DNA of 64,000 bases from Chthonobacter rhizosphaerae (GCF_013839525.1 NZ_JACDIS010000014.1:21111-85110), one strand, 5' to 3'; positions 15,055 through 25,082 are shown, counted from the first letter of the stretch. Made by a program: numbers and translations. The notes: generated by a model from the sequence alone, not told the origin.

Positions 15055-16476
15055 CTATAAGGTCCGGCGCAACGCCTGGATCACACGGCGCACCAGCGGA
15101 TGTTTACTCGTATCGGCATAAGATGTCACAGCCGCTCGTTTCGCCACCTCGGCCAGCGTCGGATAGGGCGTCACCATGCGGGCGAAATCCCCCACCTTCA
15201 GCCGGCTGGAGACCGCCAGCGCGAACAGCGCCGCCGTCTCGCCCGCCGCCGCCCCCACCAGGTCCGCGCCGAGGATCCGCCCGCCCGGCCCGGTCACGAT
15301 CTTGACGAAGCCGTCGGTCTCCCGGTCGGCGCGCGCCCGGTCGTTCTCCGCGTACGGGGAGCGCAGCACCTTGACCGACCGGTGGCGCCGGCGCGCCTCG
15401 GCCTCGCCGAGCCCCACGTGGGCGAGCTCCGGATCCGCGTAGGTCACCCACGCGATGGCGTCGCGCCGCTCCGCCTGGGGCAGGCGCGTCAGGATGGTGC
15501 GCAGCACCTGGCCCGCCTGGTGCGACGCCCAGTGGGTGAACTGGAACGAGCCGGTCACGTCGCCGATGGCGTAGATCCGCCGGTTGCTGGTCATGAGCGT
15601 CGGCGTCACCGTGATGCCGCGCTCCGTCTCGGCGACGCCCGCCGCCGAAAGGTCGAGCCCGTCCGTCACCGGCGTCCGGCCCGCCGCCACCAGGATGTGG
15701 CTGGCCGGGATCCGCTCCGTCCCGCCGGCGGCGCCGACGGTCACCAGGATGCCGTCGTCCGCCCGCTCCACCCGGTCCACGGTCGCCCGCTCGCGGATCT
15801 CCACGCCCTCCGCGACGAGCCGGTCGCGCACCACGGCCACGCAGTCCCGGTCGTCCTTGGGCAGGATCTCGCTGCGGGCGATCACCGTCACGGCGGAACC
15901 GAGCCGGCGGAACGCCTGCGCGAGTTCGACGCCGATCGGCCCGCCGCCGATCACCACCAGCCGCTCCGGCAGGGCGGCGAGGTCGAACACGCTCTCGTTG
16001 GTGAGCACCGGCACGCCGTCGAGGCCCGGAATGGGCGGCACCGCCGGTCGCGATCCGGTGGCGATCACGAACCGCTTGGCGCGGATCTCGCGCCCGCCCG
16101 CCACCAGCCGGTCGCGCCCGGTGAAACGGGCGTGGTCGGTGATCACCGTCGCGCCCAGGCGTTCGAACCGCTCCACCGAATCGTGGGGCGCGATGCCGGC
16201 GATCACGTCGCGCACGTGGGCGCGCACCCGCTCGCCGTCCACCGCCACCGCACCGGCCGTCACTCCGAAGGCGGCCGCGCGGCGGATCGCGTGGGCGTGC
16301 CGGGCGGCCGCGATCAGCGCCTTGGAGGGCACGCAGCCGGTGTTCAGGCAGTCGCCGCCCATGCGGTGGCGCTCGATCAGCACCACGGAAAGGTCCAGCG
16401 CCCGGGCGGCGGCCGCGAGGCTGAGGCCCGCCGATCCGGCGCCGATGATGCAGAGGTCCGGCGTCAGCGTCTCCAT
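15055..16476 (-). CDS. FAD-dependent pyridine nucleotide-disulfide oxidoreductase (dihydrolipoamide/mercuric reductase-like)
   Basis: A 473-residue class I disulfide reductase. It starts METLTPDLCIIGAGSAGLSL (FAD-binding GxGxxG), has the redox pair in GGDCLNTGCVPSKALI, the NAD(P)-binding motif VVIGGGPIGVELA and the FAD O2-binding IYAIGDVTG. The C-terminal base motif is PYPTLAE, where lipoamide dehydrogenase would have HPTLSE, so the catalytic His is Tyr; this fits the subgroup linked to TVP38 membrane proteins, whose substrate is not settled. ATG 16476 overlaps the TGA of the upstream TVP38 gene by one base (TGATG), implying translational coupling. Confidence 0.87.
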   Translation of the reverse strand: METLTPDLCIIGAGSAGLSLAAAARALDLSVVLIERHRMGGDCLNTGCVPSKALIAAARHAHAIRRAAAFGVTAGAVAVDGERVRAHVRDVIAGIAPHDSVERFERLGATVITDHARFTGRDRLVAGGREIRAKRFVIATGSRPAVPPIPGLDGVPVLTNESVFDLAALPERLVVIGGGPIGVELAQAFRRLGSAVTVIARSEILPKDDRDCVAVVRDRLVAEGVEIRERATVDRVERADDGILVTVGAAGGTERIPASHILVAAGRTPVTDGLDLSAAGVAETERGITVTPTLMTSNRRIYAIGDVTGSFQFTHWASHQAGQVLRTILTRLPQAERRDAIAWVTYADPELAHVGLGEAEARRRHRSVKVLRSPYAENDRARADRETDGFVKIVTGPGGRILGADLVGAAAGETAALFALAVSSRLKVGDFARMVTPYPTLAEVAKRAAVTSYADTSKHPLVRRVIQALRRTL

Positions 16477-17348
16477 CAGCAGCCGCGCCCCCGTCGCCGC
16501 CACCGCCGCACGGCCACCGGCAGCAGCGCCACCGCGGCGAGCGCCAGGAGCGCGCCGACCAGGCCCGGCGTCAGAAGCGCGCCGGGGTCCAGCGTCAGGT
16601 GGCACGTCCCGGCCTGGAGGCAGGCCGCCTTGGCGGCCCGCTGGGCCTCGATCACCGAATCGAGCCCGGCGCCCACGGTCGCGAAGGCGAACGTGGCCGG
16701 CAGGATGCCGATCACCGTGGCGGCCACGAAGGTGCGGGTCGTGACGCCGAGAAACGCCGGAACGAGGTTGACCAGCCAGAAGGGCGCCACCGGCGCGAGC
16801 CGCAGGAAGAGGAGATAGTTGAACGCGTCGCGCCGGAAGCCCTCCGCGAAGCAGCCGAGCCGGCCGTGGATCCGGGACCGCAGGAGATCGCCGATGGAGG
16901 TCCGGGCAATGAGGAAGAGGAGCGTGGATCCCGCCGTCGCGCCCGCCACCGCCGCAAGCCCCCCGAGCGCGGGGCCGAACAGGAAGCCGGCCGTCACCGT
17001 CAGGATCAGCCCGCCCGGCACGGAAAGCGCCACCACCACCGCGTAGAGAAGCGCGAAGCCCGCCCACGTCTGCAGCGGGCTCGCCGCCACGGCCGCCACC
17101 AGGGCCTCCCGTTTCGCCAAAAAGCCCTCCAGGGTGAAGTGATGAAGCGCCCCCATCCGCCAGGCGACGAGGGCGACGAGCGCCAGCGCGGCGACCGGCG
17201 CGAGACGCCGAACCAGGCTGCGCGGCCGGGCCGGCGCGCAGGCGTCCGCCTCGCAGGCCTTGAGGCGGGCGGTGTCCGCGTGGCGGACATCGGCCGGCCG
17301 GAGGCCCGGCGTCGGAGGCGCCTGTCGGGTGCGGCTCGTGCTGCTCAT
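16476..17348 (-). CDS. TVP38/TMEM64-family (SNARE-associated, DedA-like) membrane protein
   Basis: From ATG 17348 (MSSTSRTRQAPPTPG) the protein has 290 residues. After a charged N-terminal stretch come a first helix (LAPVAALALVALVAW), re-entrant segments with the family signature around SVPGGLILTVTAGFLFGP and GATAGSTLLFLIAR, the conserved FLRLAPVAPFWLVNLVPAFLG, and two C-terminal helices. Relatives act as lipid scramblases or transporters in the inner membrane. An earlier frame start at 17462 lacks family similarity and was not used. It is coupled to the disulfide reductase by a one-base overlap, a partnership seen in many proteobacteria and cyanobacteria. Confidence 0.85.
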   Translation of the reverse strand: MSSTSRTRQAPPTPGLRPADVRHADTARLKACEADACAPARPRSLVRRLAPVAALALVALVAWRMGALHHFTLEGFLAKREALVAAVAASPLQTWAGFALLYAVVVALSVPGGLILTVTAGFLFGPALGGLAAVAGATAGSTLLFLIARTSIGDLLRSRIHGRLGCFAEGFRRDAFNYLLFLRLAPVAPFWLVNLVPAFLGVTTRTFVAATVIGILPATFAFATVGAGLDSVIEAQRAAKAACLQAGTCHLTLDPGALLTPGLVGALLALAAVALLPVAVRRWRRRGRGC

Positions 17349-17504
17349 CGCGCGGCGGCGGGAAAGGGGAAGGACGAGGTCATGACGGAGACCTTGCCGG
17401 CCACCGCCGCCCCCCGCAAGCGTCTCGCGCGCCCTGTCACGCCGTCTTGATGCGCCCGGCACCGCGCGCCGGGCGCCGATCCCGCCCGCGTGCGGCGGCC
17501 GGCT

Positions 17505-19094
17505 TCACCAGGCCGCGACGGCGCCGTCGCTGCGCGGGTCCGTGGCGCCCTCGAAGGTGCCGTCCGCGTGGCGCACGATCGCGCCCGCGTGCCCGAGCGC
17601 GCTGTCGAACGGCCCCATGAGGGCGAGATCGTGCCCGGCCGCCCTCAAGGCCTCCACGAGCGCCGGGTCGAAGCGGTTCTCCAGCACGAGGTTGGTCATG
17701 TCGTCGCCCCAGGTCTTGCCCAGGCGCCAGCGCGGCGCGGTCAGCGCCTCTTGCAACGGCATGCCGAACATGGCGTAGCGGGAGAAAAGCGCCGACTGGG
17801 TCTGCGGCTGGCCCTCGCCGCCCATGGTGCCGTAGACCATGTGCCGCCCGTCGTCGAACAGCGCCATGGCCGGGTTCAGAGTGTGGAACGGCTGCCGGCC
17901 GGGGGCGAGCACCCGCGGCCCGTCGCCCGCGAGCGCGAAGGCCGAGCCCCGGTTCTGCCACACGATGCCGGTCTCCGGCAGCACGCAGCCCGATCCGAAC
18001 TCGAAGTAGATGGACTGGATGAAGCTCACCGCCCGGCCTTCGCCGTCGATGACGCCGAGCCAGATGGTGTCGCCCGGCGCCGCGTCGTGCGGCCAGCGGG
18101 CCGCGCGCGCCCGGTCGATCCGGGTCGCCCGCATGGCGAGCGCGCCGTCGGTCAGGAAGGCTGCCGGGTCCACGGTCATCACGCTCGGACAGCCGATCAT
18201 GCCGTCGCGGATCAGGAAGGCCTGCTTGGTGGCCTCGATCAGCCCGTGGATGTGGTCGAAGCCCTCGCCCTCCGTCACCCCCAGGCGATCGAACAGGGCG
18301 AGGATCATCAGCGACGACAGCCCCTGGGTCGGCGGCCGCTGGTTGAAGAGCCGCGCGCCCCGGATCGCCACCGACAGCGGCTCCACGCGAAGCGCCTGGT
18401 GCCGCGCGAGGTCGCTCGCCGTCACCGGCGAGCCGACCGCCTCCAGGTCCGCCGCGATCGTGCGGGCGAGGGGGCCGCGGTAGAAGCTGTCGAGGCCCTC
18501 GCGGGCGAGCCGGCGCAGGGTCTCCGCCATGGCCGGCTGCTTCAGGAGCGCGCCTTCCGCCGGCACCTCGCCGCCCGGCAGGAACACGTCCGCGAAGCCC
18601 GGCTGGTCGCCGATCTCCGGCCGCTTCTCCGCCGTCAGCCGGCTCTGGATGCCGGTGACGACCATGCCGTTCTCCGCGTACCAGGCCGCCGGCTCCAGAA
18701 GCGCCTCGAGCGGCATCGGGTCCTGCCAGTGGGCGGTGGCGGCCAGCGCCTCCGCCCAGCCGGAAACGGTGCCGGCCACCGTGTTGGCGGCCAGCGGGCC
18801 GCGCAGCGGCACCGCGCTCAGGCCGCGCGACCGGTAGAGGTCCGGCGTCGCCGCCTCGCCGGCCCGGCCGGCGGCGTCGATCGAGATCGGCGCCTCGCCC
18901 TTTTCGGCGATCAGCCAGAAGCCGTCGCCGCCGATGTGCGTCATGTGCGGGTAGACCACCGCCAGCGCGGCGGCCGTCGCGATCGCGGCCTCCACGGCCG
19001 TGCCGCCCGCCTTCAGGACGTCGAGTCCCGCCTGCGACGCCAGGTGATGCGGCGAGGTGACCATGCCGCGGCGGGATCGGGGCGTCTGCAACAT
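17505..19094 (-). CDS. ggt: gamma-glutamyltransferase
   Basis: The 529-residue protein is an Ntn-hydrolase precursor that autocleaves before a threonine to form large and small subunits. It acts on gamma-glutamyl bonds such as those in glutathione. Visible motifs are MVTSPHHLASQAGLDVLKAGG at the N-terminus (truncated here to the key GLDVLKAGG turn), the cleavage/nucleophile site GDTIWLGVIDGEG with Thr as the new N-terminus, and the oxyanion/carboxylate loop TMGGEGQPQTQ. No signal peptide is seen, so it may be cytoplasmic, unlike periplasmic E. coli Ggt. It follows a TauE/SafE exporter by 31 nt; together they suggest sulfur compound turnover and anion export. Confidence 0.88.
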   Translation of the reverse strand: MLQTPRSRRGMVTSPHHLASQAGLDVLKAGGTAVEAAIATAAALAVVYPHMTHIGGDGFWLIAEKGEAPISIDAAGRAGEAATPDLYRSRGLSAVPLRGPLAANTVAGTVSGWAEALAATAHWQDPMPLEALLEPAAWYAENGMVVTGIQSRLTAEKRPEIGDQPGFADVFLPGGEVPAEGALLKQPAMAETLRRLAREGLDSFYRGPLARTIAADLEAVGSPVTASDLARHQALRVEPLSVAIRGARLFNQRPPTQGLSSLMILALFDRLGVTEGEGFDHIHGLIEATKQAFLIRDGMIGCPSVMTVDPAAFLTDGALAMRATRIDRARAARWPHDAAPGDTIWLGVIDGEGRAVSFIQSIYFEFGSGCVLPETGIVWQNRGSAFALAGDGPRVLAPGRQPFHTLNPAMALFDDGRHMVYGTMGGEGQPQTQSALFSRYAMFGMPLQEALTAPRWRLGKTWGDDMTNLVLENRFDPALVEALRAAGHDLALMGPFDSALGHAGAIVRHADGTFEGATDPRSDGAVAAW

Positions 19095-19125
19095 GAGGCG
19101 TCGGTCTCCAGAAGGGGAGGGATGG

Positions 19126-19965
19126 TCAGCCGAGGGAGGAGGCCAGCATGCGCAGGCCGGTGAGGAAGAGGAAAGCCGCGAACGCGAGCTTCAGCTTGCG
19201 CGTCGGCAGGGCGTGGGCGGCGCGCGCCCCATAGGGCGCCATCAGCATGGAGGTCGGCAGGATGAGCGCGAGGCCGAGGAGGTTCACGTAGCCGAACGAG
19301 AAGGGCGGCAGATCCTCCGCCCCGAGGCCGCCGATCACGAAGCCGATGGTGCCCGGAATGCCGATCAGGAAGCCGATCGCCGCCGCCGTGCCCACCGCCC
19401 GGTGGATCGGATAGTTGAAGAGCGTCAGGGTCGGCACCGAGAGCGTGCCGCCGCCGATCCCCATCATGGCCGACACCATGCCGATTCCGGCGGCGATCAG
19501 CTGCTCGCCGAAGCCCCGCGGCGGGTGGTCCGACACCCGCCAGTGCGGCCTGGAGAAGCCCATGTGGGCCGAAACGATCAGCGCCACGGCGCCGAACACG
19601 GCCGTCAGCGCCGGCCCCTTCACGCTGGAGGCGAGCGCCGTGCCGGCGATCACGCCGACGACGATCGCCACCGACCAGCGCTTCAGCATGGCCGTGTCCA
19701 CCGCGCCCTTGCGCCAGTGCGCCCGCATGGACATAGCCGAGGTGGCGATGATGGTGGAGAGCGAGGTGCCGACCGCCACGTGCATCTTCACGTCCTCGTC
19801 CATGTCGAGGAGGGTGAACACGTAATAGAGGACCGGCACGATCACGATGCCGCCGCCCACGCCGAGGAGGCCGGCGACGAAGCCCGCCACGGCGCCGGTG
19901 ACGAGAAGCGAGACGACGAGGACGGCGATCTCGGTGAGGTCGATGGAGGCGAGCACGCTGGACAT
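19126..19965 (-). CDS. TauE/SafE-family sulfite/sulfoacetate-type anion exporter
   Basis: A 279-residue integral membrane protein with about eight helices and two glycine-rich repeats: GFVAGLLGVGGGIVIVPVLY in the first half and MVSAMMGIGGGTLSVPTL in the second, the duplicated signature of the TauE/SafE family. Relatives export sulfite, sulfoacetate or other C2 anions. It begins MSSVLASIDLTEIAVLVVSL and runs into gamma-glutamyltransferase 31 nt later, so the two probably share a transcript. The transported anion is not predictable from sequence. Confidence 0.88.
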   Translation of the reverse strand: MSSVLASIDLTEIAVLVVSLLVTGAVAGFVAGLLGVGGGIVIVPVLYYVFTLLDMDEDVKMHVAVGTSLSTIIATSAMSMRAHWRKGAVDTAMLKRWSVAIVVGVIAGTALASSVKGPALTAVFGAVALIVSAHMGFSRPHWRVSDHPPRGFGEQLIAAGIGMVSAMMGIGGGTLSVPTLTLFNYPIHRAVGTAAAIGFLIGIPGTIGFVIGGLGAEDLPPFSFGYVNLLGLALILPTSMLMAPYGARAAHALPTRKLKLAFAAFLFLTGLRMLASSLG

Positions 19966-20079
19966 CCCCGTCCGTTATCGGAACCGGCGTCGGTTGGAAA
20001 GCGGCGGTCGCGGCCGGAGGGGAGGGGCGTTCCGCCGCCCCCCGCTCCCCGCCGCGGAGTCCCGGCCCACCGGCCGCCC

Positions 20080-21342
20080 TCAGTCCACCGCCTTGCCGGC
20101 CGCCTGGAACTGCAGGTAGTCCCGGTCGATCTCCGGTAGCGGCTCGCCCTCGATCGCCGCCTCGAACGAGCGCAGGCGCTTGTAGACCGACAGGAGGTCC
20201 ACGATCGTCGTCCAGGAGGTGACGAGATACTGGAAGGACGAGCGCACCTGCCCGAACGCGTTCAGGATCTGGTTCATCGCCCCGAGGGTGATCTTGCCGG
20301 CCACGATGGTCGGCGCCAGCACGATGTAGGGGAAGATGTTGTCGGTCTGCAGGTAGGCGAACCGGGCGATGTTGAAATAGAGATAGTGGAAGTAGAGCCG
20401 GAAGTAGTTGCGCCGCACCGCGCCGAACAGCTCGCCCACGGTCGGCGGCTGCGCCCGGTTGTCGTCGTCCTCGCCGTAGACCAGCTCCTTGCGGTAGGCC
20501 GCCTCGGTGCGCTGGTTCTTGAACTCCAGCCCCGGCAGCTTGATGCCGACGAGCGCCAGGAAGGCGGTGCCGAACAGCGACCAGAGGATCGCCACCACCA
20601 CGAGCGGCTGCGGCACCTCGCCGACGATCGGCAGCTCGGTCACCTGGGCCGACAGGCGCAGCAGCACCGGCAGGAAGGCGATCAGCGTCATCACGCTGTC
20701 GATCAGGTTGACGCCGAGGCCCTCCATGGTGGCGGAGAACCGCATGGTGTCCTCCTGCACGCGCTGGGAGGCGCCCTCGATCCGGCGCAGGCGCGGCCAG
20801 TGGCTCATGTAGTAGCCGTTCATGGCCGTCCGCCAGCGGAAGATCCAGTGGCTGACGAAGAAGCGCGTCAGCACCGCCACGGTCACGGCGATGAAGGCGA
20901 TCTGCGAAAAGGTGAGGAGCTGCAGGTAGAACTCGGCCTGGGTCACCGGGCGCGACTGCGACAGCGCCGCCTGGATCAGGTCGTAGAAGGGCCCGTACCA
21001 GTTGTTGATGGCGACGCTCACCTGCACCTGGAAATAGGTCACGAACAGGATGAGCGCGGAGCCGAGGATGGACCACCGCCACCACGGATGCGGGGCCACC
21101 ACCTGCCAGGCGCCCGCGAACAGGCCCACCGCCGCAGCGTAATAGACGTAGAACCACAGGAAGCCGCCGGAGACGAACACGCCGGCGCCGGCCGCTGCCG
21201 GGTCGAAGTCCGGCGGGTCGGCGAGCCCGAAGGTCGCCCCGAGGGCGTGCGCGCCGCCGTACCAGCCGATCACGGCCACCAGCGTCCAGATCGCCAGGGA
21301 CAGGAAGAAGGCCTTCGGGCGCGGGAAGAAGGATACGAACAC
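20080..21342 (-). CDS. sbmA: SbmA/BacA-family peptide transporter
   Basis: The protein closely follows E. coli SbmA through its length: [15 protein letters not shown] at the N-terminus, [60 protein letters not shown] and [20 protein letters not shown]. SbmA/BacA is a proton-driven inner-membrane importer of proline-rich and other antimicrobial peptides, and is important in rhizobial symbiosis. GTG at 21342 is chosen because it puts the conserved SFFPRP three residues in, as in SbmA (420 residues here against 406); frames extending to 21501 add unrelated arginine-rich sequence. It has no ABC ATPase domain. Confidence 0.9.
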   Translation of the reverse strand: MFVSFFPRPKAFFLSLAIWTLVAVIGWYGGAHALGATFGLADPPDFDPAAAGAGVFVSGGFLWFYVYYAAAVGLFAGAWQVVAPHPWWRWSILGSALILFVTYFQVQVSVAINNWYGPFYDLIQAALSQSRPVTQAEFYLQLLTFSQIAFIAVTVAVLTRFFVSHWIFRWRTAMNGYYMSHWPRLRRIEGASQRVQEDTMRFSATMEGLGVNLIDSVMTLIAFLPVLLRLSAQVTELPIVGEVPQPLVVVAILWSLFGTAFLALVGIKLPGLEFKNQRTEAAYRKELVYGEDDDNRAQPPTVGELFGAVRRNYFRLYFHYLYFNIARFAYLQTDNIFPYIVLAPTIVAGKITLGAMNQILNAFGQVRSSFQYLVTSWTTIVDLLSVYKRLRSFEAAIEGEPLPEIDRDYLQFQAAGKAVD

Positions 21343-21815
21343 GGGCGGGCGGCTCCAATGGGGAACGGCGGGTGACGGCGCGCCCCGGCGGAGGGCCGGA
21401 GCGGCGCCGGCGCGGAACACGGTGTCCTTGCGTCCGGCGGGCGGGTGCGATGCGACGTGAGACCGGCCGCGGAACCCCACGGTTCGCGGCAGCCGGCGCA
21501 CCGTGCATCAGTGGTTTTGACCGGTCAAGCGCGCTCCCCGGCATCATCGGCGCCCGGCGCTTTCGGCGGGGGAGGACCCGCCCGCGCGGCCGCCCTTGCC
21601 GTTGACGGGCGGAAACGGCTCCCGTATAAGCCCGCATCGATTGGGAACCGGCGCCCGGCGTCCCCGCGCGGGCTCGCCTTCGCGCGAACCGCAGGCGCCG
21701 GCCCTCGTTCACCGTCAGAGGACGCGACGTACGGCGAAGCCGCCCGAAGAGGGCGCTTGGGGCCGGACGCACCGTCCGAACACCAGGAAGGACCGCCGGT
21801 CGGCGGACATCACCC
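21343..21815. other. divergent regulatory region between sbmA and rpmH
   Basis: This 473-base stretch has no supported gene. It contains the rpmH promoter (21602-21630), a leader of about 180 nt before the rpmH start, and the upstream region of the minus-strand SbmA gene. I see no array of DnaA boxes that would mark an origin. Confidence 0.5.
21602..21630 (+). promoter_or_regulatory. sigma-70-type promoter of the rpmH-rnpA-yidC cluster
   Basis: TTGACG (21602-21607), a 17-nt spacer and TATAAG (21625-21630) are close to the consensus housekeeping promoter, with transcription expected near 21637. The resulting leader of roughly 180 nt before the rpmH start is GC-rich and could be structured. 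Confidence 0.65.
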
Positions 21816-21950
21816 ATGAAGCGGACTTACCAACCCTCCAAGCTCGTGCGCAAGCGTCGTCACGGCTTCCGCGCCCGCATGGAGACCCCGGGCGGCCGCA
21901 AGGTGATCGCGCGCCGCCGCGCCCGCGGCCGCAAGCGCCTGTCGGCCTGA
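21816..21950 (+). CDS. rpmH: 50S ribosomal protein L34
   Basis: The 44-residue protein begins [20 protein letters not shown] and ends RGRKRLSA, matching the short, highly basic L34 of the large ribosomal subunit along its whole length. It is the first gene of the conserved rpmH-rnpA-yidC-engB block, which is read from a consensus promoter upstream. An AGGAAGGA-like stretch occurs at 21785-21792, rather far from the ATG, so the exact ribosome binding site is unclear. Despite its small size the identification is secure. Confidence 0.97.
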   Translation: MKRTYQPSKLVRKRRHGFRARMETPGGRKVIARRRARGRKRLSA

Positions 21951-22024
21951 TCGGGTCGTCCCGGGCCGCGGCCTCGTCCGGCCGGCGCCGGTCGCGAGGC
22001 CGGCCCTGCGGACGGATGCGCCCG

Positions 22025-22420
22025 ATGGAGCGGCTCACCAAGCGCAGCCAGTATCTGGAAGTCGCCCGGGGCGCCCGCACGCCCCGGCGCGGCTTTTTGC
22101 TGCAGACGGCGCCGCGCAAGGCCGGTCCGGACGAGCCCGCCTCGGCCCGGTTCGGCTTCACGGTGACCAAGAAGATCGGCAACGCCGTGGAGCGCAACCG
22201 CATCCGGCGCCGCCTCAAGGAAGCCGTTCGTCTCCACGGGGCCCTGGCGGCGAAGCCGGGGACCGATTATGTGCTGGTCGGCCGCCGCGCCGCGCTCACG
22301 CAGCCCTTCGCCGACCTGGCTGCCGACGTGGTCGGCGCCATCGAAAGCGCCGCTCGTCCGCGCGCCGGTTCCGACGACCATCGTTCGCGCCGCGAACAGA
22401 AGAGACCGCACCATGGGTGA
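22025..22420 (+). CDS. rnpA: ribonuclease P protein component
   Basis: The roughly 131-residue basic protein begins [20 protein letters not shown] and carries the RNR signature in [14 protein letters not shown], used to bind the P RNA and the tRNA leader during 5' maturation. An ATG three codons earlier (22016) is also possible. It lies 74 nt after rpmH and its stop overlaps the yidC start by 8 nt. The last 20 residues ([16 protein letters not shown]) are a polar extension typical of alphaproteobacteria. The codons preceding 22016 in the same frame have no family similarity. Confidence 0.93.
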   Translation: MERLTKRSQYLEVARGARTPRRGFLLQTAPRKAGPDEPASARFGFTVTKKIGNAVERNRIRRRLKEAVRLHGALAAKPGTDYVLVGRRAALTQPFADLAADVVGAIESAARPRAGSDDHRSRREQKRPHHG

Positions 22421-24218
22421 CAATCGCAACATGATCCTGGCGGTGGTGCTCTCGGCCATCGTCCTCCTCGGCTGGCAGTACTTCATCGCCGGCCCGCAGC
22501 TGGAGAAGGCCAGGATCGCCCAGGAGGCCCGCCAGGCCGAACAGGCGGCGCAGCAGCCGCCGGCCACCGGCACGGACCCCGCGGGCTCGCCGTCCACCGT
22601 CGCGCCCGGTGGCGCCGCGGGCGGCCGGGCCACCTTCGCCACGCGGGCCGAGGCGATCGCCGCCACGCCGCGCGTTCCCATCGACACGCCGGAACTGTTC
22701 GGCACCGTCAACCTGAAGGGCGGCCGCATCGACGACGTCAGCCTGAAGGGCTACCGGGTCAGCGTCGACCGCGACAGCGCCAACGTCACCCTCCTGTCGC
22801 CGGCCGGCACGGCGGACGCCTATTTCGCCGAGTTCGGCTTCGTCGCCGCCGCCGGCGACACCACGCCCGTCCCGAACGCCGAAACGGTCTGGACCGCGCC
22901 CGCCGGCGCCACCCTGACGCCGCAGACGCCGCTCGTCCTCACCTACGACAACGGCCAGGGCCTCGTCTTCCAGCGCACCCTGTCCGTTGACGAGCACGCC
23001 ATGTTCACGGTGCGCGACGAGGTGCGCAACACCGGCTCGGGCGCCGCCACGCTCTATCCCTACGGCTTCGTGATGCGGCACGGCACGCCGCAGACCTCCG
23101 GCAACTACATCCTCCACGAGGGCCTCATCGGCGTCCTCGGCGAGGAGGGGCTCCAGGAGGTCCACTATTCGGACCTCGCCGAGGAGGGCGCCCTCAAGCC
23201 GCCGGCGGTCAAGGACGGCTGGCTCGGCATCACCGACAAGTACTGGGCGACCGCCCTCATCCCGGCCGGCGAGGCGGGCTTCCAGCCGCGCTTCCTGCAC
23301 ACCCGGGCCGGCGCCATGGACGCCTATCAGGCCGACTACCTGCGCGACCCGCTGGTGGTGGCGGCCGGCCAGAGCGCGGCGACGGACACGCGCCTGTTCG
23401 CCGGCGCCAAGCAGGTCAAGCGCATCGACGCCTACGAGGCCGAGCTCGGCATCCGCAACTTCGACCTGATGATCGACTGGGGTTGGTTCTACTTCCTGAC
23501 CAAGCCCATGTTCTACCTCATCGACACCCTGTTCATGCTGGTCGGCAACTTCGGCGTCGCCATCCTGGCCGTCACCGTCATCATCAAGGGCCTCTTCTTC
23601 CCGCTCGCGAACAAGTCCTACGTGTCGATGAGCAACATGAAGAAGATCCAGCCGGAGATGCTGGAACTGCGCGAGCGGTTCAAAGACGACAAGATGAAGC
23701 AGCAGCAGGCCATGATGGAGCTCTACAAGCGGGAGAAGATCAACCCGCTCGCGGGCTGCCTGCCCATCCTGGTCCAGATCCCGGTGTTCTTCGCGCTCTA
23801 CAAGGTGCTGTTCGTCACCATCGAGATGCGGCACGCGCCCTTCTTCGGCTGGATCCACGACCTCAGCGCCCCGGACCCGACCTCGCTGTTCAACCTGTTC
23901 GGCCTCATCCCGTGGGATCCGCCGCATATCCTGATGATCGGCGTGTGGCCCATCATCATGGGCATCACCATGTTCGTCCAGATGAAGCTGAACCCGACGC
24001 CGCCGGATCCGGCCCAGGCCGCGGTGTTCACCTGGATGCCGCTCATCTTCACCTTCATGCTGGCGTCCTTCCCGGCCGGTCTCGTCATCTACTGGGCGTG
24101 GAACAACACCCTTTCGGTGGCGCAGCAGTCCTTCATCATGCACCGCCAGGGCGTGAAGATCGAACTGTGGGACAACATCAAGTCCACCTTCTCGCGCAAG
24201 AAACCGGCGAGCGGGTGA
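22413..24218 (+). CDS. yidC: membrane protein insertase YidC
   Basis: This 601-residue inner-membrane protein inserts and folds membrane proteins alone or with SecYEG. A first helix ([18 protein letters not shown]) anchors a large periplasmic beta domain (about residues 90-350; [32 protein letters not shown]). The C-terminal insertase core has five helices, starting [19 protein letters not shown], then [17 protein letters not shown] and the conserved [23 protein letters not shown] 22413 is inside the end of rnpA, an 8-nt overlap that suggests coupling. The gene is complete and of normal gram-negative length. Confidence 0.97.
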   Translation: MGDNRNMILAVVLSAIVLLGWQYFIAGPQLEKARIAQEARQAEQAAQQPPATGTDPAGSPSTVAPGGAAGGRATFATRAEAIAATPRVPIDTPELFGTVNLKGGRIDDVSLKGYRVSVDRDSANVTLLSPAGTADAYFAEFGFVAAAGDTTPVPNAETVWTAPAGATLTPQTPLVLTYDNGQGLVFQRTLSVDEHAMFTVRDEVRNTGSGAATLYPYGFVMRHGTPQTSGNYILHEGLIGVLGEEGLQEVHYSDLAEEGALKPPAVKDGWLGITDKYWATALIPAGEAGFQPRFLHTRAGAMDAYQADYLRDPLVVAAGQSAATDTRLFAGAKQVKRIDAYEAELGIRNFDLMIDWGWFYFLTKPMFYLIDTLFMLVGNFGVAILAVTVIIKGLFFPLANKSYVSMSNMKKIQPEMLELRERFKDDKMKQQQAMMELYKREKINPLAGCLPILVQIPVFFALYKVLFVTIEMRHAPFFGWIHDLSAPDPTSLFNLFGLIPWDPPHILMIGVWPIIMGITMFVQMKLNPTPPDPAQAAVFTWMPLIFTFMLASFPAGLVIYWAWNNTLSVAQQSFIMHRQGVKIELWDNIKSTFSRKKPASG

Positions 24219-24222
24219 GCCC

Positions 24223-24891
24223 GTGACCGATCCCGCATCCCCGCCATCCGGGCCCGTCGACGCGGCCGAGCGGCGGGAGGCGATCCGCCTCCTGTTCGCC
24301 CGGCCGTGGCGCTTCGTGCGCGGCATGGCGACGGTTGCCGACCTGCCGTTCGCGACCGGCGGCCTGGAGGTCGCCTTCGCGGGCCGCTCCAACGTCGGCA
24401 AGTCCAGCCTGATCAACGCCCTCACGGGCCAGGGCGGCCTCGCCCGCACGTCCAACACGCCCGGCCGCACCCAGGAGCTGAACCTGTTCGTGCCCGAGCG
24501 CGACGCCGGCATCGCCCTCGTGGACATGCCGGGCTACGGCTACGCCGAGGCCCCCAAGGACAAGGTGGACGTCTGGAACGAGCTGATCCGCGCCTATCTG
24601 CGCGGCCGCCCGAACCTTCGCCGTGTCTACGTGCTGATCGACGCCCGCCACGGCATCAAGAAGAACGACGAGGAGGTCATGACCGTCCTCGACAAGGCGG
24701 CCGTCTCCTACCAGGTGGTCCTCACCAAGATCGACAAGATCAAGCCGGCGGGCGTCGACAAGCTCCTCGCCGACACCGCCGAGAAGATCCGCAAGCGCCC
24801 CGCCGCCTACCCGCAGGTGATCGCCACCTCCAGCGAGAAGGGCGCCGGCCTCGACGACCTCCGCGCCGCCATCGCCGCCATCCTGGACTGA
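24223..24891 (+). CDS. engB: ribosome biogenesis GTP-binding protein YsxC/EngB
   Basis: A 222-residue TRAFAC-class GTPase needed for large-subunit assembly. Motifs in order are G1 [15 protein letters not shown], a switch with SNTPGRTQ, G3 [13 protein letters not shown]4 LTKIDKIK and G5 near [12 protein letters not shown] at 24223 lies 4 nt after the yidC stop. The proline-rich first 25 residues vary among relatives. Position and order match the conserved rpmH-yidC-engB block. Confidence 0.95.
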   Translation: MTDPASPPSGPVDAAERREAIRLLFARPWRFVRGMATVADLPFATGGLEVAFAGRSNVGKSSLINALTGQGGLARTSNTPGRTQELNLFVPERDAGIALVDMPGYGYAEAPKDKVDVWNELIRAYLRGRPNLRRVYVLIDARHGIKKNDEEVMTVLDKAAVSYQVVLTKIDKIKPAGVDKLLADTAEKIRKRPAAYPQVIATSSEKGAGLDDLRAAIAAILD

Positions 24892-24937
24892 GCCGCCCCG
24901 ACCCGCTGCCATCCGTCCCTGTTTGCGGCCGCCTCTT

Positions 24938-25000
24938 ATCCTTCCCCTCAGGGGAAGGTGGCCGGCGAAGCCGGCCGGAAGGGGTCGTCTTCCCCGCCCG
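24938..25000. repeat. 63-bp palindromic intergenic repeat, copy 1
   Basis: This copy is identical over 63 bases to 25172-25234. It has two internal palindromes: CTTCCCCTCAGGGGAAG and GCCGGCGAAGCCGGC, followed by GGAAGGGGTCGTCTTCC. It is a REP-like intergenic element of the type widespread in alphaproteobacteria. A shorter variant is at 29548-29601. Confidence 0.8.
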
Positions 25001-25082
25001 CGCCCGTCCCCGCGCCCTCGACCCGTCCCCCTGACCCCGCATCCTCTCCGCGCTCGGCCTCGTCCAAAACGCGCCCACGCCC

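Noticed and set aside
16477..17067. Long N-terminal extension of the disulfide reductase
   Set aside because: The extra codons are the TVP38 gene in another frame; the true start is the ATG at 16476.
21343..21815. Replication origin near rpmH
   Set aside because: No DnaA-box cluster or AT-rich unwinding region is visible, and dnaA is absent.
19013..21817. A 934-codon minus-strand open frame
   Set aside because: It is a shadow of the TauE/SafE and SbmA genes in another frame, with extreme Arg/Gly/Ala content.
22296..24527. A 743-codon minus-strand open frame opposite yidC
   Set aside because: Antisense shadow caused by GC-rich codon bias; no plausible start site or family.
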